A stretch of DNA of 64,000 bases from Helicobacter apodemus (lineage in GTDB: Bacteria; Campylobacterota; Campylobacteria; Campylobacterales; Helicobacteraceae), in NCBI RefSeq assembly GCF_000765745.2, contig NZ_JRPC02000009.1:1-64000 (forward strand), in the 5' to 3' direction. The notes under the pieces are model-generated. The model worked only from the letters and a program-made list of their open reading frames with translations, was not told the origin of the DNA and did no database searches. Shown here piece after piece: positions 20,656 to 30,970 of this stretch; the stretch's first letter is position 1, and every line of letters begins with the position of its first letter. The position numbers were made by a program, and so were the translations under genes.

Positions 20656-21147
20656 TTAAAAATCAAGTTCGTGGGTTAAATTTTTAAACTTAATATCTTC
20701 TAATTGTTTTTTAATATGTCTATTCTCTTCATTTAAAGAATCTAATTGTGCTTGTAGTTGAATAATATTACGGCTAGTAAAATAAATATTATTACGAATA
20801 TAGATTTTTGGCACAAATAAAGCAAGAACAAAAAACATTAACAAAAAAACAAAACTAACCATTTTAAAAGGAATTTCACCTTCTGAATTTTTTACCAATT
20901 CTTCTAAAATTTCTTCTTTTTCTTCTATTTTCAATGAAATATTTGCATTCTGCTGCTGCAAATATAAAGTATCAATTTCTGATTTTTCTTGTGCATCTTT
21001 AATATTCTTAGAGTGATTCTCATATTCTTCCAAAAATTCTAAATCTTCACTAGAGATTTGTGAATCTTTTGTAAAAATCCTTTGAAAGACATTCATCTTT
21101 TTTATTTTATCTTTTTCTTCAAGACGCAAATTTTCATAATTTTCCAC
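20656..21147 (-). CDS. FtsL-like single-span membrane protein with coiled coils (predicted)
   Basis: A 163-residue bitopic protein: about 95 charged cytoplasmic residues, one transmembrane helix near residues 97-115 (SFVFLLMFFVLALFV), then a 45-residue coiled coil (IIQLQAQLDSLNEENRHIKKQL). This topology, and its place nine bases behind rsmH, match the division protein FtsL, which follows rsmH in most bacteria and is too divergent to find by similarity. The long cytoplasmic part is unusual for FtsL. The assignment rests on context and topology only. Confidence 0.5.
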   Translation of the reverse strand: MENYENLRLEEKDKIKKMNVFQRIFTKDSQISSEDLEFLEEYENHSKNIKDAQEKSEIDTLYLQQQNANISLKIEEKEEILEELVKNSEGEIPFKMVSFVFLLMFFVLALFVPKIYIRNNIYFTSRNIIQLQAQLDSLNEENRHIKKQLEDIKFKNLTHELDF

Positions 21148-21156
21148 TCTTTTGCC

Positions 21157-22086
21157 TTAATTACCAAACTCAAACACTCTTAATTTAGCACTCCTAGAGC
21201 GTGGATTATTCTTTATCTCTTCTTTTGTCGCACTTAGGGGCTTTTTATAAAAGTTTTTACCTCTTTTATGATGATTTCCACATACACATTTCATCACTTC
21301 TTTGGGGCATATACAATTCCTTTCCCAATCCCTAAAAGCAGTTTTTATAATCCTATCCTCTAAAGAATGAAAAGAAATAATCCCTACTCTAGCACCTTTT
21401 TGAAAATTTTTTTCTTGACAAATTTTAAGCATTCTCTCTAATTCCCCTAATTCATCATTAACTTCAATCCTTAAAGCCTGAAAAGCAAGAGTTGCCGGAT
21501 GTATTTTTGTATGTTTAAAATGCCTTGAAATTAACTCACTTAAAGCACTCGCACAAACAATCTTTTCTTTTTTCCTAAAATCTACAATTAAACGTGCCAG
21601 TTTCTTCCACTCTCCAATCTCCCCAAAATCTCTAAAAATTCTTTCTAATTGCGTTAATGAGTAGGTATTAACAATCTCTTTAGCATTTAGGGTATTATGA
21701 AGATTCATACGCATATCCAATAAAGGCGAATCAAAACAAAATCCCCTCTGTTTATCATCAAATTGCATAGAAGAAACGCCAATATCTGCCAAAATTCCTA
21801 CAATATCATCATTCCAAATATCTGGTAAAACCTCACTAAATCTTCCAAACTTTACTTCAAACCTATTTTTAAATTTACTCAATCGTTCAAAGGCATAAGC
21901 AATAGCTACTTCATCTTGGTCAATGCCAATAATTTTTAATTTAGGATATTTCTGCAAAAGGGCTTGACTATGCCCCCCAAATCCTAGAGTGCAATCAATG
22001 AATACACCACCATTTTCAACCACCAAAGGGGTGCAAAAAGATTCTAAAACTTCTTGTAATAAAACAGGATTATGAGGGATGCTCAT
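21157..22086 (-). CDS. rsmH: 16S rRNA m4C1402 methyltransferase RsmH
   Basis: 309 residues with the RsmH opening [11 protein letters not shown], the SAM-binding motif [24 protein letters not shown] and the [15 protein letters not shown] motif near the C-terminus. It methylates N4 of cytidine 1402 in the ribosomal P site. It overlaps murA by four bases and precedes the FtsL-like gene, preserving a fragment of the division and cell wall cluster. Confidence 0.97.
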   Translation of the reverse strand: MSIPHNPVLLQEVLESFCTPLVVENGGVFIDCTLGFGGHSQALLQKYPKLKIIGIDQDEVAIAYAFERLSKFKNRFEVKFGRFSEVLPDIWNDDIVGILADIGVSSMQFDDKQRGFCFDSPLLDMRMNLHNTLNAKEIVNTYSLTQLERIFRDFGEIGEWKKLARLIVDFRKKEKIVCASALSELISRHFKHTKIHPATLAFQALRIEVNDELGELERMLKICQEKNFQKGARVGIISFHSLEDRIIKTAFRDWERNCICPKEVMKCVCGNHHKRGKNFYKKPLSATKEEIKNNPRSRSAKLRVFEFGN

Positions 22087-23351
22087 TCTTTATCTCTTAT
22101 AATCTTTGTGCCTAATTTACTAAATTTCTCTTCTAATTTTTCATAACCTCTATCTAAATGATAGATTCTATGAATATTTGTCTTTCCTTTAGCTACCAAT
22201 GCAGCTAACACTAAAGCACTAGAAGCACGCAAATCTGTTGCCATTACATCAGCCCCCAAAAGCTCATGACCTCCATTAATAGTAGCCATATTCCCATGTA
22301 AAGAAATACTTGCTCCCATTCTTTGTAATTCACTAACATGCATAAAACGATTTTCAAATAATCTCTCTTGAATAATACTAGCTCCCTCACATTGAGTAGC
22401 TAACGCCATAAATTGTGCTTGCATATCAGTAGGAAAGCCAGGATATTCAGCAGTAGAAACTTCAAAGGGGTAAAATTTACTTGTTGGATAAATCGTAATA
22501 GAATCTTGATTAAAGGTGAGTTTAAAGCCTATTTCTTCTAACTTTGAAATAATAGCTCCCAAATGTGAAGGATTAACTTGGTGTAAGGTAATTTGGGAAT
22601 TTGTAATAGCACCTGCACATAAATAAGTTCCTGCTTCAATCCTATCAGGAATAACATAAATATTTGAAGGTAACTCTAAAGCCTCTCCTCCACTCCCATA
22701 AATTTCTACCTCATCACTACCAATACCTTTAATTTCTATACCGCTTGCTTTTAAAACTTCGCAAAGCTGAATTACTTCTGGTTCTTTTGCAAGATTAATG
22801 ATTTTTGTTTTTCCCTTAGCCATAGCTGCTGCCATTAGGATATTTTCACTACCTGTAACGGTGATTTTATCAAAATTAATCACTGCTCCTTTTAATCCTT
22901 CCTTAGCTTCTGCAACAATATATCCGCCTTGTATATGTATCTTAGCACCCATCTTTTCTAATGCTTTAATATGTAAATCTACTGGTCTAGCACCAATAGC
23001 ACAGCCACCTGGCAAACTCACCTCACAATACCTAAACCTCCCTAAAAGTGGTCCAAGCACCAAAATAGAAGCACGCATTTTACGCACAATATCATAAGTG
23101 GCTTTGGTATTGTGAATCTTTGGGATTCTTAATGTTGTTGTGTGAGTATCAAGAAATTCCACTTCACACCCAAGCATTTTTAAAAGTAAAAAAAAAGTTT
23201 TTATATCCACAACATTAGGTAAATTATGCAAAGTTACTTGTTCTTTACTTAATAGGCTTAATGCAATAAGTGGCAAAGCAGCATTCTTAGCTCCTGAAAT
23301 ATTAATAGAGCCTTGCAGTCTCTTACCACCTTCAACGCATAAAAAATCCAT
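22083..23351 (-). CDS. murA: UDP-N-acetylglucosamine 1-carboxyvinyltransferase
   Basis: 422 residues of MurA, which transfers enolpyruvate from PEP to UDP-GlcNAc, the first committed step of peptidoglycan synthesis. It shows the N-terminal [13 protein letters not shown] motif, and the fosfomycin-target loop is [13 protein letters not shown] with its cysteine, which predicts fosfomycin can react. The start at 23351 ([14 protein letters not shown]) fits the family; an upstream in-frame extension to 23420 lies inside the preceding gene. It overlaps that gene and rsmH on either side. Confidence 0.95.
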   Translation of the reverse strand: MDFLCVEGGKRLQGSINISGAKNAALPLIALSLLSKEQVTLHNLPNVVDIKTFFLLLKMLGCEVEFLDTHTTTLRIPKIHNTKATYDIVRKMRASILVLGPLLGRFRYCEVSLPGGCAIGARPVDLHIKALEKMGAKIHIQGGYIVAEAKEGLKGAVINFDKITVTGSENILMAAAMAKGKTKIINLAKEPEVIQLCEVLKASGIEIKGIGSDEVEIYGSGGEALELPSNIYVIPDRIEAGTYLCAGAITNSQITLHQVNPSHLGAIISKLEEIGFKLTFNQDSITIYPTSKFYPFEVSTAEYPGFPTDMQAQFMALATQCEGASIIQERLFENRFMHVSELQRMGASISLHGNMATINGGHELLGADVMATDLRASSALVLAALVAKGKTNIHRIYHLDRGYEKLEEKFSKLGTKIIRDKE

Positions 23352-23361
23352 CTTCTTAATC

Positions 23362-23808
23362 CTATTTTTTCTTTTTTTCACTCTCTCGAGTTTTGAGTGC
23401 TGAACCAATGGCGGTTTCAATTTCTTTTTTAAAATTTGGATTGCTTTTTACAAACTCTTCCCTATGGCGCACTACATTATCAATATCTATGGAGCTACAA
23501 AGTGCAAATGCAGAAATAAAATCCATTCTGCCTTGATATTCTTTACTCTCTTTTGAAATATCCCCAAAAGGCATAAAATGCGTAGTAAAGGCATCTAAAA
23601 TTTCTTGCGTAACTTCTGTGCTTGGCGTGCCTTTTAATACAGAAATTAAATAATCAATATTTCTAAATTTTGCTTCCCTATTTTTCTGATACTCTAATGA
23701 ATTCTTTATTTTTTCATAAATTACAAAAATAATACAAAGAATCATAAAAGGCAGTAAAGCTATAAATAAAAGGCACCAAATAAAAATATAGAAGTCTAGA
23801 CTATACAC
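23362..23808 (-). CDS. Conserved membrane-anchored hypothetical protein between galU and murA
   Basis: 148 residues with one strong N-terminal transmembrane segment (about residues 5-32) and a soluble, helical, charged remainder that ends in a lysine run. No catalytic motif is seen. An uncharacterised gene also sits between galU and murA in H. pylori, so the arrangement is conserved in the genus. It abuts galU by a one-base overlap and is followed 10 bases later by murA, implying one transcript and possibly an envelope role, which is inference. Confidence 0.75.
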   Translation of the reverse strand: MYSLDFYIFIWCLLFIALLPFMILCIIFVIYEKIKNSLEYQKNREAKFRNIDYLISVLKGTPSTEVTQEILDAFTTHFMPFGDISKESKEYQGRMDFISAFALCSSIDIDNVVRHREEFVKSNPNFKKEIETAIGSALKTRESEKKKK

Positions 23809-24635
23809 TAGTTTCCTTGAATTTTTTGATAAAAAACATTTGTTGCCCTAACAAAACCATCAATACTCCCGCAATCATAACGTTCTCCCCTAAACTTATA
23901 GGCTAATACCATACCTTTTTTGCATTGTTCTAAAAGTGCATCTGTGATTTGAATCTCTCCATTTTTACCAGGTTTTGTCTCTCTTAAAATATCAAAAATA
24001 TCAGGTGTTAAAATATATCTCCCAATAATAGCTAAATTACTAGGAGCTTCTTCTTGAGAGGGTTTTTCTATCATATTATCTACCATAAATACATCATCGC
24101 CCACTTCTCTGCCTTCAATAACGCCATATTTGCTAATATCCTCTAAAGCAACTTCTTCCACAGCAACGATAGAGCAACGATATTTTTCATAAATCTTACA
24201 CATTTGTAAAAGCACCCCAATATCTTGATTATTGTCGCATAAATCATCACTTAAAATCACAGCAAAAGATTCATTGCCAATGAGATTTTCTGCAGTTAAA
24301 ATAGCGTGCCCTAAGCCCCTCATCTCCATTTGCCGCGTATAAGAAAAAGTGCATTTCTCTAAAAGCATTCGTATTTCTTTAAGATAATTCTCTTTACTTG
24401 TCCCTTTAATTTGGTGCTCTAATTCATAACTAATATCAAAATGATCCTCCAAAGCCCTTTTGCCTCTCCCTGTAACAATTGCCATATTCGTAATACCTGC
24501 TTCAATAGCTTCTTCTACACCATATTGTATAAGGGGTTTATTAAGTATTGGCAACATCTCTTTGGGTATAGCCTTAGTGGCTGGTAAAAAACGTGTCCCA
24601 TAACCAGCAGCTGGAAATAAACATTTTTTAATCAT
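23808..24635 (-). CDS. galU: UTP--glucose-1-phosphate uridylyltransferase
   Basis: 275 residues, full length for GalU. The nucleotidyltransferase signature is FPAAGYGTRFLPATKAIPKEMLP-like at residues 7-29, followed by GLGHAILTA and the RYDCGSIDGFVRA motif near the C-terminus. It makes UDP-glucose for lipopolysaccharide and other surface glycans. It overlaps the ATPase gene by four bases upstream. Confidence 0.96.
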   Translation of the reverse strand: MIKKCLFPAAGYGTRFLPATKAIPKEMLPILNKPLIQYGVEEAIEAGITNMAIVTGRGKRALEDHFDISYELEHQIKGTSKENYLKEIRMLLEKCTFSYTRQMEMRGLGHAILTAENLIGNESFAVILSDDLCDNNQDIGVLLQMCKIYEKYRCSIVAVEEVALEDISKYGVIEGREVGDDVFMVDNMIEKPSQEEAPSNLAIIGRYILTPDIFDILRETKPGKNGEIQITDALLEQCKKGMVLAYKFRGERYDCGSIDGFVRATNVFYQKIQGN

Positions 24636-25408
24636 TCTCTCTCCTTATATAAAATATCTATTAAGCCACTTTGGTAAAGCTTGAAAAACTGCTTAGCAAT
24701 TCTTGGGCTTTTAGAACCTTTTTGGGTAGCATAATTGATAGCCTTTTGCTGGATATGTGCAAATTCATCATAAATATTAGATTTTTTAAAACACTGCGCT
24801 AAGACCTCCAAATATTCTTTATGCCCATAACTATAAAAACCTATACATAAAGGGAATCTATCACTAAGTGCAATCTTATCCTCATCACCCTCAAAGCCAA
24901 AAATCTCATTTTCATCATGGAATTGTTGCAATAAATGCCGCCTATTAGAAGTCGCATAAATTAAAATATTTTTAGGGAATGCTTCAATACTGCCTTCTAA
25001 AAATGTTTTTAGAGCTTTATATTCTTTCTCATCCCTATCAAAACTCAAATCATCACAAAAAATAATAAACTTATAAGGCTTGTTTCTCAAATAATCAAAA
25101 ATTTCAGGAATCTTTTGTAAATCTTGTTTTAAAATCTGTAAAACCCTTAAACCTTCTTTAGCATATTTCCCCAAAAGGGCTTTAATGAGCGAAGACTTTC
25201 CACAACCTCTAGCTCCCCATAAAAGCACATTAACACATTCCCTGTTAGAGAGAAAAGATTGAGTATTTTGGCATAGCAAGGCAATCTCTTTTTCTAAACC
25301 AACAAATTCTTTAAAATCAATGAATTCTATCTCTTCAATACAATGCAAATAACCACTACTACGATAAATACTCGCTAAATATCTATCAAATTCCCAATTT
25401 AGTTCCAT
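24632..25408 (-). CDS. DUF815-type P-loop ATPase
   Basis: 258 residues of an AAA-like ATPase. The Walker A motif is LLWGARGCGKSSLIKAL near residues 63-79, Walker B is FIIFCDDLSFD near 113-123, and a sensor-type ATSNRRHL follows. This matches the DUF815 family (YegA-like), whose members are widespread but lack an established role. It overlaps clpA at its start and galU at its end, so it belongs to the clpS-clpA operon. A chaperone-type link to ClpA is only suggested by position. Confidence 0.8.
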   Translation of the reverse strand: MELNWEFDRYLASIYRSSGYLHCIEEIEFIDFKEFVGLEKEIALLCQNTQSFLSNRECVNVLLWGARGCGKSSLIKALLGKYAKEGLRVLQILKQDLQKIPEIFDYLRNKPYKFIIFCDDLSFDRDEKEYKALKTFLEGSIEAFPKNILIYATSNRRHLLQQFHDENEIFGFEGDEDKIALSDRFPLCIGFYSYGHKEYLEVLAQCFKKSNIYDEFAHIQQKAINYATQKGSKSPRIAKQFFKLYQSGLIDILYKERE

Positions 25409-27609
25409 ATTTTAGTTGCTTTTTTAATTTTACTAATTAGCTTGTCTTCTTTTTTGGAGTATTCAAAAACAATCTCCCCTCCCTTACTTAAATCACCAAA
25501 CAACATTAAATCACTTAGAGTGTTTTTAATTTCTTTTTGTAAGACTAAATTTAGGGGTCTAGCACCCAATTCTTCATTGAATCCTTTTTGCACTAGATAT
25601 TCTTTAGCATTTTTTTGCAAAATAACTTTAACATTTTTCTCTGCAATTTGAGTATTTAAATCCATAATACTTTTATCTACAATCTTTAAAATTTCTTTAT
25701 GACTAAGAGGGTTAAAGGCGATAATTGCATCAAATCTATTCCGAAACTCGGGGGAAAAACTCTCTTTAATAGCACGATTAAACTTCATCGTAGAATCTTG
25801 AGCAAATCCCAAAGTTGGAGATTCTTTAGAGCCTACATTAGAAGTCATAATCAAGATAACCGATGAAAAATCACTGCTTATACCATCATTATCTGTTAAT
25901 TTAGCATAATCCATAACCTGTAAAAAAATATTCAAAACATCAGGATGTGCCTTTTCTATCTCATCTAGCAATAAAAGCGTATGAGGATTTTTTTTAATCA
26001 TCTCTGTTAAAATACCTCCTCTTTCATACCCAACATATCCTGCTGGTGCTCCTATTAGTTGCGAGGTTGAATGTTTTTCCATATATTCACTCATATCAAG
26101 ACGTTCAAAGTTTATTCCTAGAGCTTTTGCTAATTCCTTTGCAAGTTCTGTTTTACCAACTCCGCTTGGACCACTAAAAAGAAAAGAGCCAATGGGTTTA
26201 TTAGGGAGATTTAATCCTGCTTTATTGCGTTTTAGTGCAGTTACGACCTCTTCAATAGCTAAATCTTGTCCATAAATCCTAGATTTTAGATGTTTATCTA
26301 AATGCTTTAATATGCCTTTATCGTTTTTTGTAGCTTCAATTTCAGGAATCTTTGCTATTTTTGCAACCATTTGTTTAATAGTTTCTAAACTCACTCTACC
26401 GCTCTTACCCTGCAACTTATAACTAGCTCCCGCTTCATCAATAATATCAATAGCCTTATCGGGCAAAAATTTATCGTGCAAATACCTTACAGAGAGTTCG
26501 ACAGCAAGTTTCAATGCTTCCTTAGTATAAACGACATTGTGAAACTTCTCATAATACTTCTTCACCCCTTCTAAAATCAAAATTGTTTCTTCCTCTGTAG
26601 GCTCATCCACATCAATTTTAGCAAAGCGACGTGATAATGCTTTATCTCTATCTAAAAAATTACGATATTCCGCATAAGTACTAGCGCCAATACACCTTAG
26701 CTTACCACTTCCAAGCATTGGCTTTAATAAATTGCTTGCGTCCATACTTCCATTATTCGTAGAGCCTGCCCCAACAAGCATATGAATCTCATCAATAAAT
26801 AAAATCACATTGCCTCTTGCTAAAACCTCATCACTTAAGGCTTTAATGCGTTTTTCAAAATCCCCTCTATATTTTGTCCCTGCCACTAATGCACCCATAT
26901 TTAACGAAAAAAGTTCCATACCAAATAAAGGATTATTTTTTTGGTTTAGCTCAATAGCTAACCCTTCTGCTACTGCAGTTTTACCAACTCCTGGTTCGCC
27001 TACTAATAAAGGATTATTTTTCTTTTTACGCAATAAAACCTCGGAAGTGCGTTTGATTTCTTTACTCCTTCCAATAATGGGATCTATTTTTCCATCTTTA
27101 GCTTCTTGAGTAAGATTAATACAATACTTTTCCAAAAAGCTCCCCTCTTGTATTGAATCTTTTTTATCTTGAGCAAATAAACCTTGATGTTCTGTAATAT
27201 ATTCTAAAATATTTAAACGTGAAATGCCTTGATTATGCAATACCTTAGAACAAAAAGCCTTATCCTCCTCTAAAATAGCTGCTAGTAAGTCTCCTACTTG
27301 TGCTTCTTTTCTTTGCGATCCTCTTACATGATTAATCATAATTTCTATAACACGAGTAACCGCTAGAGTTTCTATAGGCATTTCACTATGATTTTGGTGT
27401 TTTTGAATATGATTTAATAAATAAGCTTCAATTTGCTCCTTTATTATCTCTACATTTCCTCCGCATTCTTGAAGTGTTTTAATAATCTTTGGATTGCTTA
27501 AAAGAGCGTGAAATAAATGCTCTAAAGTTAAATATTCATGCCCTAAATCTTTCGCATTGTTTTGTGCGCTTTTTAAAATAAAATTTAATTCTCTACTAAT
27601 TTCTATCAT
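25399..27609 (-). CDS. clpA: ATP-dependent Clp protease ATP-binding subunit ClpA
   Basis: 736 residues with the class 1 Hsp100 layout: an N-domain with two Clp-N repeats (ALLSNPKI), a first ATPase with GEPGVGKT, and a second ATPase with GPSGVGKT. ClpA unfolds substrates and feeds them to ClpP. The short middle region and the clpS neighbour indicate ClpA rather than ClpB or ClpC. The gene starts nine bases behind clpS. Confidence 0.96.
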   Translation of the reverse strand: MIEISRELNFILKSAQNNAKDLGHEYLTLEHLFHALLSNPKIIKTLQECGGNVEIIKEQIEAYLLNHIQKHQNHSEMPIETLAVTRVIEIMINHVRGSQRKEAQVGDLLAAILEEDKAFCSKVLHNQGISRLNILEYITEHQGLFAQDKKDSIQEGSFLEKYCINLTQEAKDGKIDPIIGRSKEIKRTSEVLLRKKKNNPLLVGEPGVGKTAVAEGLAIELNQKNNPLFGMELFSLNMGALVAGTKYRGDFEKRIKALSDEVLARGNVILFIDEIHMLVGAGSTNNGSMDASNLLKPMLGSGKLRCIGASTYAEYRNFLDRDKALSRRFAKIDVDEPTEEETILILEGVKKYYEKFHNVVYTKEALKLAVELSVRYLHDKFLPDKAIDIIDEAGASYKLQGKSGRVSLETIKQMVAKIAKIPEIEATKNDKGILKHLDKHLKSRIYGQDLAIEEVVTALKRNKAGLNLPNKPIGSFLFSGPSGVGKTELAKELAKALGINFERLDMSEYMEKHSTSQLIGAPAGYVGYERGGILTEMIKKNPHTLLLLDEIEKAHPDVLNIFLQVMDYAKLTDNDGISSDFSSVILIMTSNVGSKESPTLGFAQDSTMKFNRAIKESFSPEFRNRFDAIIAFNPLSHKEILKIVDKSIMDLNTQIAEKNVKVILQKNAKEYLVQKGFNEELGARPLNLVLQKEIKNTLSDLMLFGDLSKGGEIVFEYSKKEDKLISKIKKATKIWN

Positions 27610-27618
27610 TGTTTTACT

Positions 27619-27942
27619 CTAAACCTTTTCTAAAATTGCTCGCAAAGGAAATTCATTCTCTTTGGCTTTCTTTCTAACCTGCATAGCTTTTGTTTCAGCA
27701 ATATCATAAGGATAGACACCACAAACACCCTTGCCATTATGATGAATTTGTAACATTAAGTTTAAAGATTCCTCCAAATTTTTATGAAAAATACTCTGTA
27801 ATATCTCCATTACAAATTCTTGTGTTGTATAATCATCATTTAGCAAAATTACTTTATAACGCGTAGGCTCTTGAATTTTCTCTAATACTTCCGTATTATT
27901 TTCAAGTTGCATTTGTTGTTTTGGCAATATCTTTCCTTTCAA
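27619..27942 (-). CDS. clpS: ClpS adaptor protein
   Basis: 107 residues including the conserved LLNDDYTTQEFVMEIL motif that forms the N-degron binding pocket and a KVILLND start of the fold. ClpS delivers N-end rule substrates to ClpA, encoded directly downstream. The N-terminal 25 residues are the flexible extension that engages ClpA. It heads a long operon running to the FtsL-like gene. Confidence 0.95.
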   Translation of the reverse strand: MKGKILPKQQMQLENNTEVLEKIQEPTRYKVILLNDDYTTQEFVMEILQSIFHKNLEESLNLMLQIHHNGKGVCGVYPYDIAETKAMQVRKKAKENEFPLRAILEKV

Positions 27943-27995
27943 TTCTAATTTTAAGGTAGAAATTATAACATTTTTATAAACTTCTATTTTAAAAA

Positions 27996-28556
27996 CTAAT
28001 CTTTAACCAACGCACTAATGGCTTTGAAATGCTTCTCTTTACAATGCAATAAGGAAGTAAAGAGTAAAGTCTCACTGCTTATAATCCTAACCCCTGCATT
28101 CCTTAATTCTTGCATAGCTAAATGATGATGTAATAAATCTCTAGAGCTACAAGAATCTTCTATAACATAAGTTTCAAAACCCCTTTGTTTAGCATCAAAA
28201 GCACTCTCACGCACACATACATGGCTTTCAATCCCAAAAATAACCAAAGTTTGTATTTGCTCATCTTGTAAAGAGTGGCAAAATTTCTTTTCCCCAAAAG
28301 CACTAAAGGAGAGTTTCTCTAAAGGCTCTATACTACATTGCACAATACTCTTTCCTAATCCTTTTGGATATTGCTCTAAAACAAGTGTCTTAAATCCTAA
28401 TATTTCTGAAGCCTTTAAAAGCCTATTGGCGTTTTTTAATAACCTCTCTTTTTCTTGCATTACTTCAAAAATCTTTTCTTGAATATCAACACAGACAAAA
28501 GCAGTCTTTTCTCTCTTTAAAGAAGGCTCTGTTTTTACATCATAACAAACTTGCAT
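27996..28556 (-). CDS. Isochorismatase-family cysteine hydrolase
   Basis: 186 residues with the catalytic triad pattern of the family: Asp in FVCVDIQEK, a lysine region near KKFCHS, and Cys in GIESHVCVRESAFDA. Members hydrolyse amides or esters such as nicotinamide, N-carbamoylsarcosine or isochorismate; the sequence gives no reliable substrate. Two additional in-frame residues after the usual end make a cysteine-containing helical tail. It is alone between clpS and the radical SAM gene. Confidence 0.8.
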   Translation of the reverse strand: MQVCYDVKTEPSLKREKTAFVCVDIQEKIFEVMQEKERLLKNANRLLKASEILGFKTLVLEQYPKGLGKSIVQCSIEPLEKLSFSAFGEKKFCHSLQDEQIQTLVIFGIESHVCVRESAFDAKQRGFETYVIEDSCSSRDLLHHHLAMQELRNAGVRIISSETLLFTSLLHCKEKHFKAISALVKD

Positions 28557-28618
28557 ATCATCTCCTTTTAAATCTTACGATGATAGAGCAAATCGGCTTA
28601 TAACGCCTTTAAATAGAA

Positions 28619-29581
28619 CTAATACGCAATACCAGCTTTTTTTAAGGCTTCCCGAATACTACGCATTTGAATATTTTTATCAAAACACCATTTAGGGGCT
28701 AATAGGGTATCATTCCTTACACCCGCACTTACTCTGTGAATCACAACATTTTGAGAGATTATCTTTAAAGATTCTACGATAATATCAATATACTCCCTAA
28801 GGGTAATAGGCTGATACTCTCCTTTATGATACATTTGCGCTAAGGCTGTTTTTTCAATCACATACAAAGGATGAACCTTTATTCCATCACTCCCCCATTT
28901 TAAGACCGTTTTTAAACTATGTAGCATCATCTCTTTACTCTCTTTAGGTAAACCATAAATAATATGAGAGCATACTTTCAAGCCTCTTTTTTTAGTTTCA
29001 TTAATCCAATACTCCATTCCATCTGTGCTATGCCCTCGATTAATAAAGGTTAGGGTCTCATCATAAACAGATTGTATCCCATATTCTACCCAAATTTCCT
29101 GCCCTTTTGTTTCTTGCAAAGTGGCTAAGAAGTCTAAAAGCTCTAAATTTACACTATCGGTTCTAGTTCCAATAGACATTCCTACGACATTGGGGAGATT
29201 AAGAGCTTGTGTATAAAGCTTTTGTAGAGTAGAAAAAGGAGCATAAGTGTTGGTAAAGGATTGAAAATATATCATATAACGTTCAATACCAAATTTATTT
29301 TTGTGAAAATCACTTTGCCATTTATATTGATTATGAAGTTGTTGTAGTTGCGTTTGTAATAAAGGATTTTCTTGCATATTAGGATTCATTTTTAAAGCCA
29401 CTTTAGGTTCGTGTTCTAATGTGGGAGAAAAACTTTCATTCTTACAAAAAATACATCCACCCTTTGCAACCGTTCCATCAATATTAGGACAAGTAAAACC
29501 CGCAAGTGCTATAGGTATTTTTCTCACCTTTTGCCCAAAACGACGTTTGCAATAGCGTCCAAAAGTCAGCATTTGTTTCAT
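28619..29581 (-). CDS. TIGR01212-type (YhcC-like) radical SAM protein
   Basis: 320 residues. The cluster-binding cysteines appear in an extended CPNIDGTVAKGGCIFC arrangement, matching the YhcC/TIGR01212 family rather than the standard CX3CX2C spacing. Later segments include GIQSVYDETL and HIIYGLPKE. The family is widespread and functionally poorly defined. It lies nine bases behind purF. Confidence 0.85.
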   Translation of the reverse strand: MKQMLTFGRYCKRRFGQKVRKIPIALAGFTCPNIDGTVAKGGCIFCKNESFSPTLEHEPKVALKMNPNMQENPLLQTQLQQLHNQYKWQSDFHKNKFGIERYMIYFQSFTNTYAPFSTLQKLYTQALNLPNVVGMSIGTRTDSVNLELLDFLATLQETKGQEIWVEYGIQSVYDETLTFINRGHSTDGMEYWINETKKRGLKVCSHIIYGLPKESKEMMLHSLKTVLKWGSDGIKVHPLYVIEKTALAQMYHKGEYQPITLREYIDIIVESLKIISQNVVIHRVSAGVRNDTLLAPKWCFDKNIQMRSIREALKKAGIAY

Positions 29582-29590
29582 ACAAGACCT

Positions 29591-30970
29591 TTATAGAATA
29601 TATTTACCATCAAAACAGGCTTGACAGAATTTATAATCCTTTAAGCCAACACTACGTTTTAACCCCTCCAATGAAAGAAAAGATAGGGAATCCGCACCAA
29701 TAAATTCACACACTTCCTTATTACTCATTCTTGCACTAATAAGTTCAGAAATATCTGGGGTATCAACACCATAATAACAGGGAGAAATTGTGGGAGGTGA
29801 AGAAATCTTCATATGTATTTCTTTTGCCCCACAATCTCTTAAAATTTTTACAATCTGCTTACTTGTCGTCCCTCTAACTATAGAATCATCAATAACTATA
29901 ATGCGTTTATTTTCAATAAGCTCTTTAATAGGATTTAATTTTAATCTAACCTTTAACTCTCTAATTTGTTGTGTAGGTTCAATAAAGGTTCTGCCAATGT
30001 AATGATTCCTAATAATTCCTAATTCAAAAGGGATACCACTTTTTTGGGAATATCCAATAGCAGCAGCTACACCACTATCTGGCACAGGAATTACTAAATC
30101 TGCTTCTATGGGGTTTTCAAGAGCTAGTTCCTCCCCCATAGCTTTCCTAATGTTATAAACGACATTCCCATAAATATGGCTATCTGGTCTTGCAAAATAG
30201 ACATATTCAAACACACAAGGATAAGGATTGGATGGCATAATATTATAGCTTTGCATTCCCTTTTGTGAAAAGACTAACATCTCACCTGGTGCAACATCAC
30301 GCAAGTATTTAGCACCTACTAAATCAAAAGCACAAGTTTCGCTTGCTACAATATACCCCACACTACCATCTGCATTTTTAATCTCTCCAAGGCTTAAGGG
30401 GCGAAATCCGTTGCAGTCACGAATAACAAACATTTTTTTGCGACTAAGTATAATAAAACAAAAAGCACCTTTAAGGCGTAAAATTGCTTCTTTTATTCTA
30501 TCTACAAGATTCTCTTGCTTTGCCCTTGCTATTAAATGGATAAGGTTTTCTGTATCCATATAACTCTGAAAAATGGCACCATCCCTAATGAGTTCTTGTT
30601 TAATTTCTTTAGCATTGGTTAAATTTCCATTATGCACAATGGCTACCTGCCCTAAATCATAACGGGCAAAAATAGGTTGTGCATCTGCCATAGAATCCTC
30701 ACCAGCAGTTGAATAACGATTATGCCCTATTGCACTAAATCCTTTGAGTTTGCTTAAAGATTCATTATCAAAAACTTCCGTTACCAATCCCTTTTTTTTA
30801 ATTGTAACAATTTTTTCTCCATTAGAAGAAGAAATCCCTGTTGCTTCCTGTCCGCGATGCTGCATAGAAAAAAGCGAATAATAAGTCATACTAGCAGCAT
30901 TTGTTACATTATAAACGCCTACTACAGCACATTCTTCTTTCCAGTCTTTATTTTCCACAAAAAACCTCAA
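29591..30970 (-). CDS. purF: Amidophosphoribosyltransferase
   Basis: 459 residues of PurF, which uses glutamine and PRPP to make phosphoribosylamine, the first step of purine synthesis. The nucleophile is Cys14 (EECAVVGVYN), so the first 13 residues should be a propeptide removed on maturation, as in the Bacillus-type enzyme. The PRPP loop is VIDDSIVRGTTSKQ. C-terminal cysteines (FCQAC, SPPTISPCYYG) could bind an iron-sulphur cluster of the same type. It overlaps dapB by four bases. Confidence 0.96.
   Translation of the reverse strand: MRFFVENKDWKEECAVVGVYNVTNAASMTYYSLFSMQHRGQEATGISSSNGEKIVTIKKKGLVTEVFDNESLSKLKGFSAIGHNRYSTAGEDSMADAQPIFARYDLGQVAIVHNGNLTNAKEIKQELIRDGAIFQSYMDTENLIHLIARAKQENLVDRIKEAILRLKGAFCFIILSRKKMFVIRDCNGFRPLSLGEIKNADGSVGYIVASETCAFDLVGAKYLRDVAPGEMLVFSQKGMQSYNIMPSNPYPCVFEYVYFARPDSHIYGNVVYNIRKAMGEELALENPIEADLVIPVPDSGVAAAIGYSQKSGIPFELGIIRNHYIGRTFIEPTQQIRELKVRLKLNPIKELIENKRIIVIDDSIVRGTTSKQIVKILRDCGAKEIHMKISSPPTISPCYYGVDTPDISELISARMSNKEVCEFIGADSLSFLSLEGLKRSVGLKDYKFCQACFDGKYIL

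Noticed and set aside
22083-23420. Longer murA starting at 23420
   Set aside because: The added 23 residues are basic, overlap the preceding gene by 59 bases and are absent from the MurA fold; the start at 23351 matches the family.
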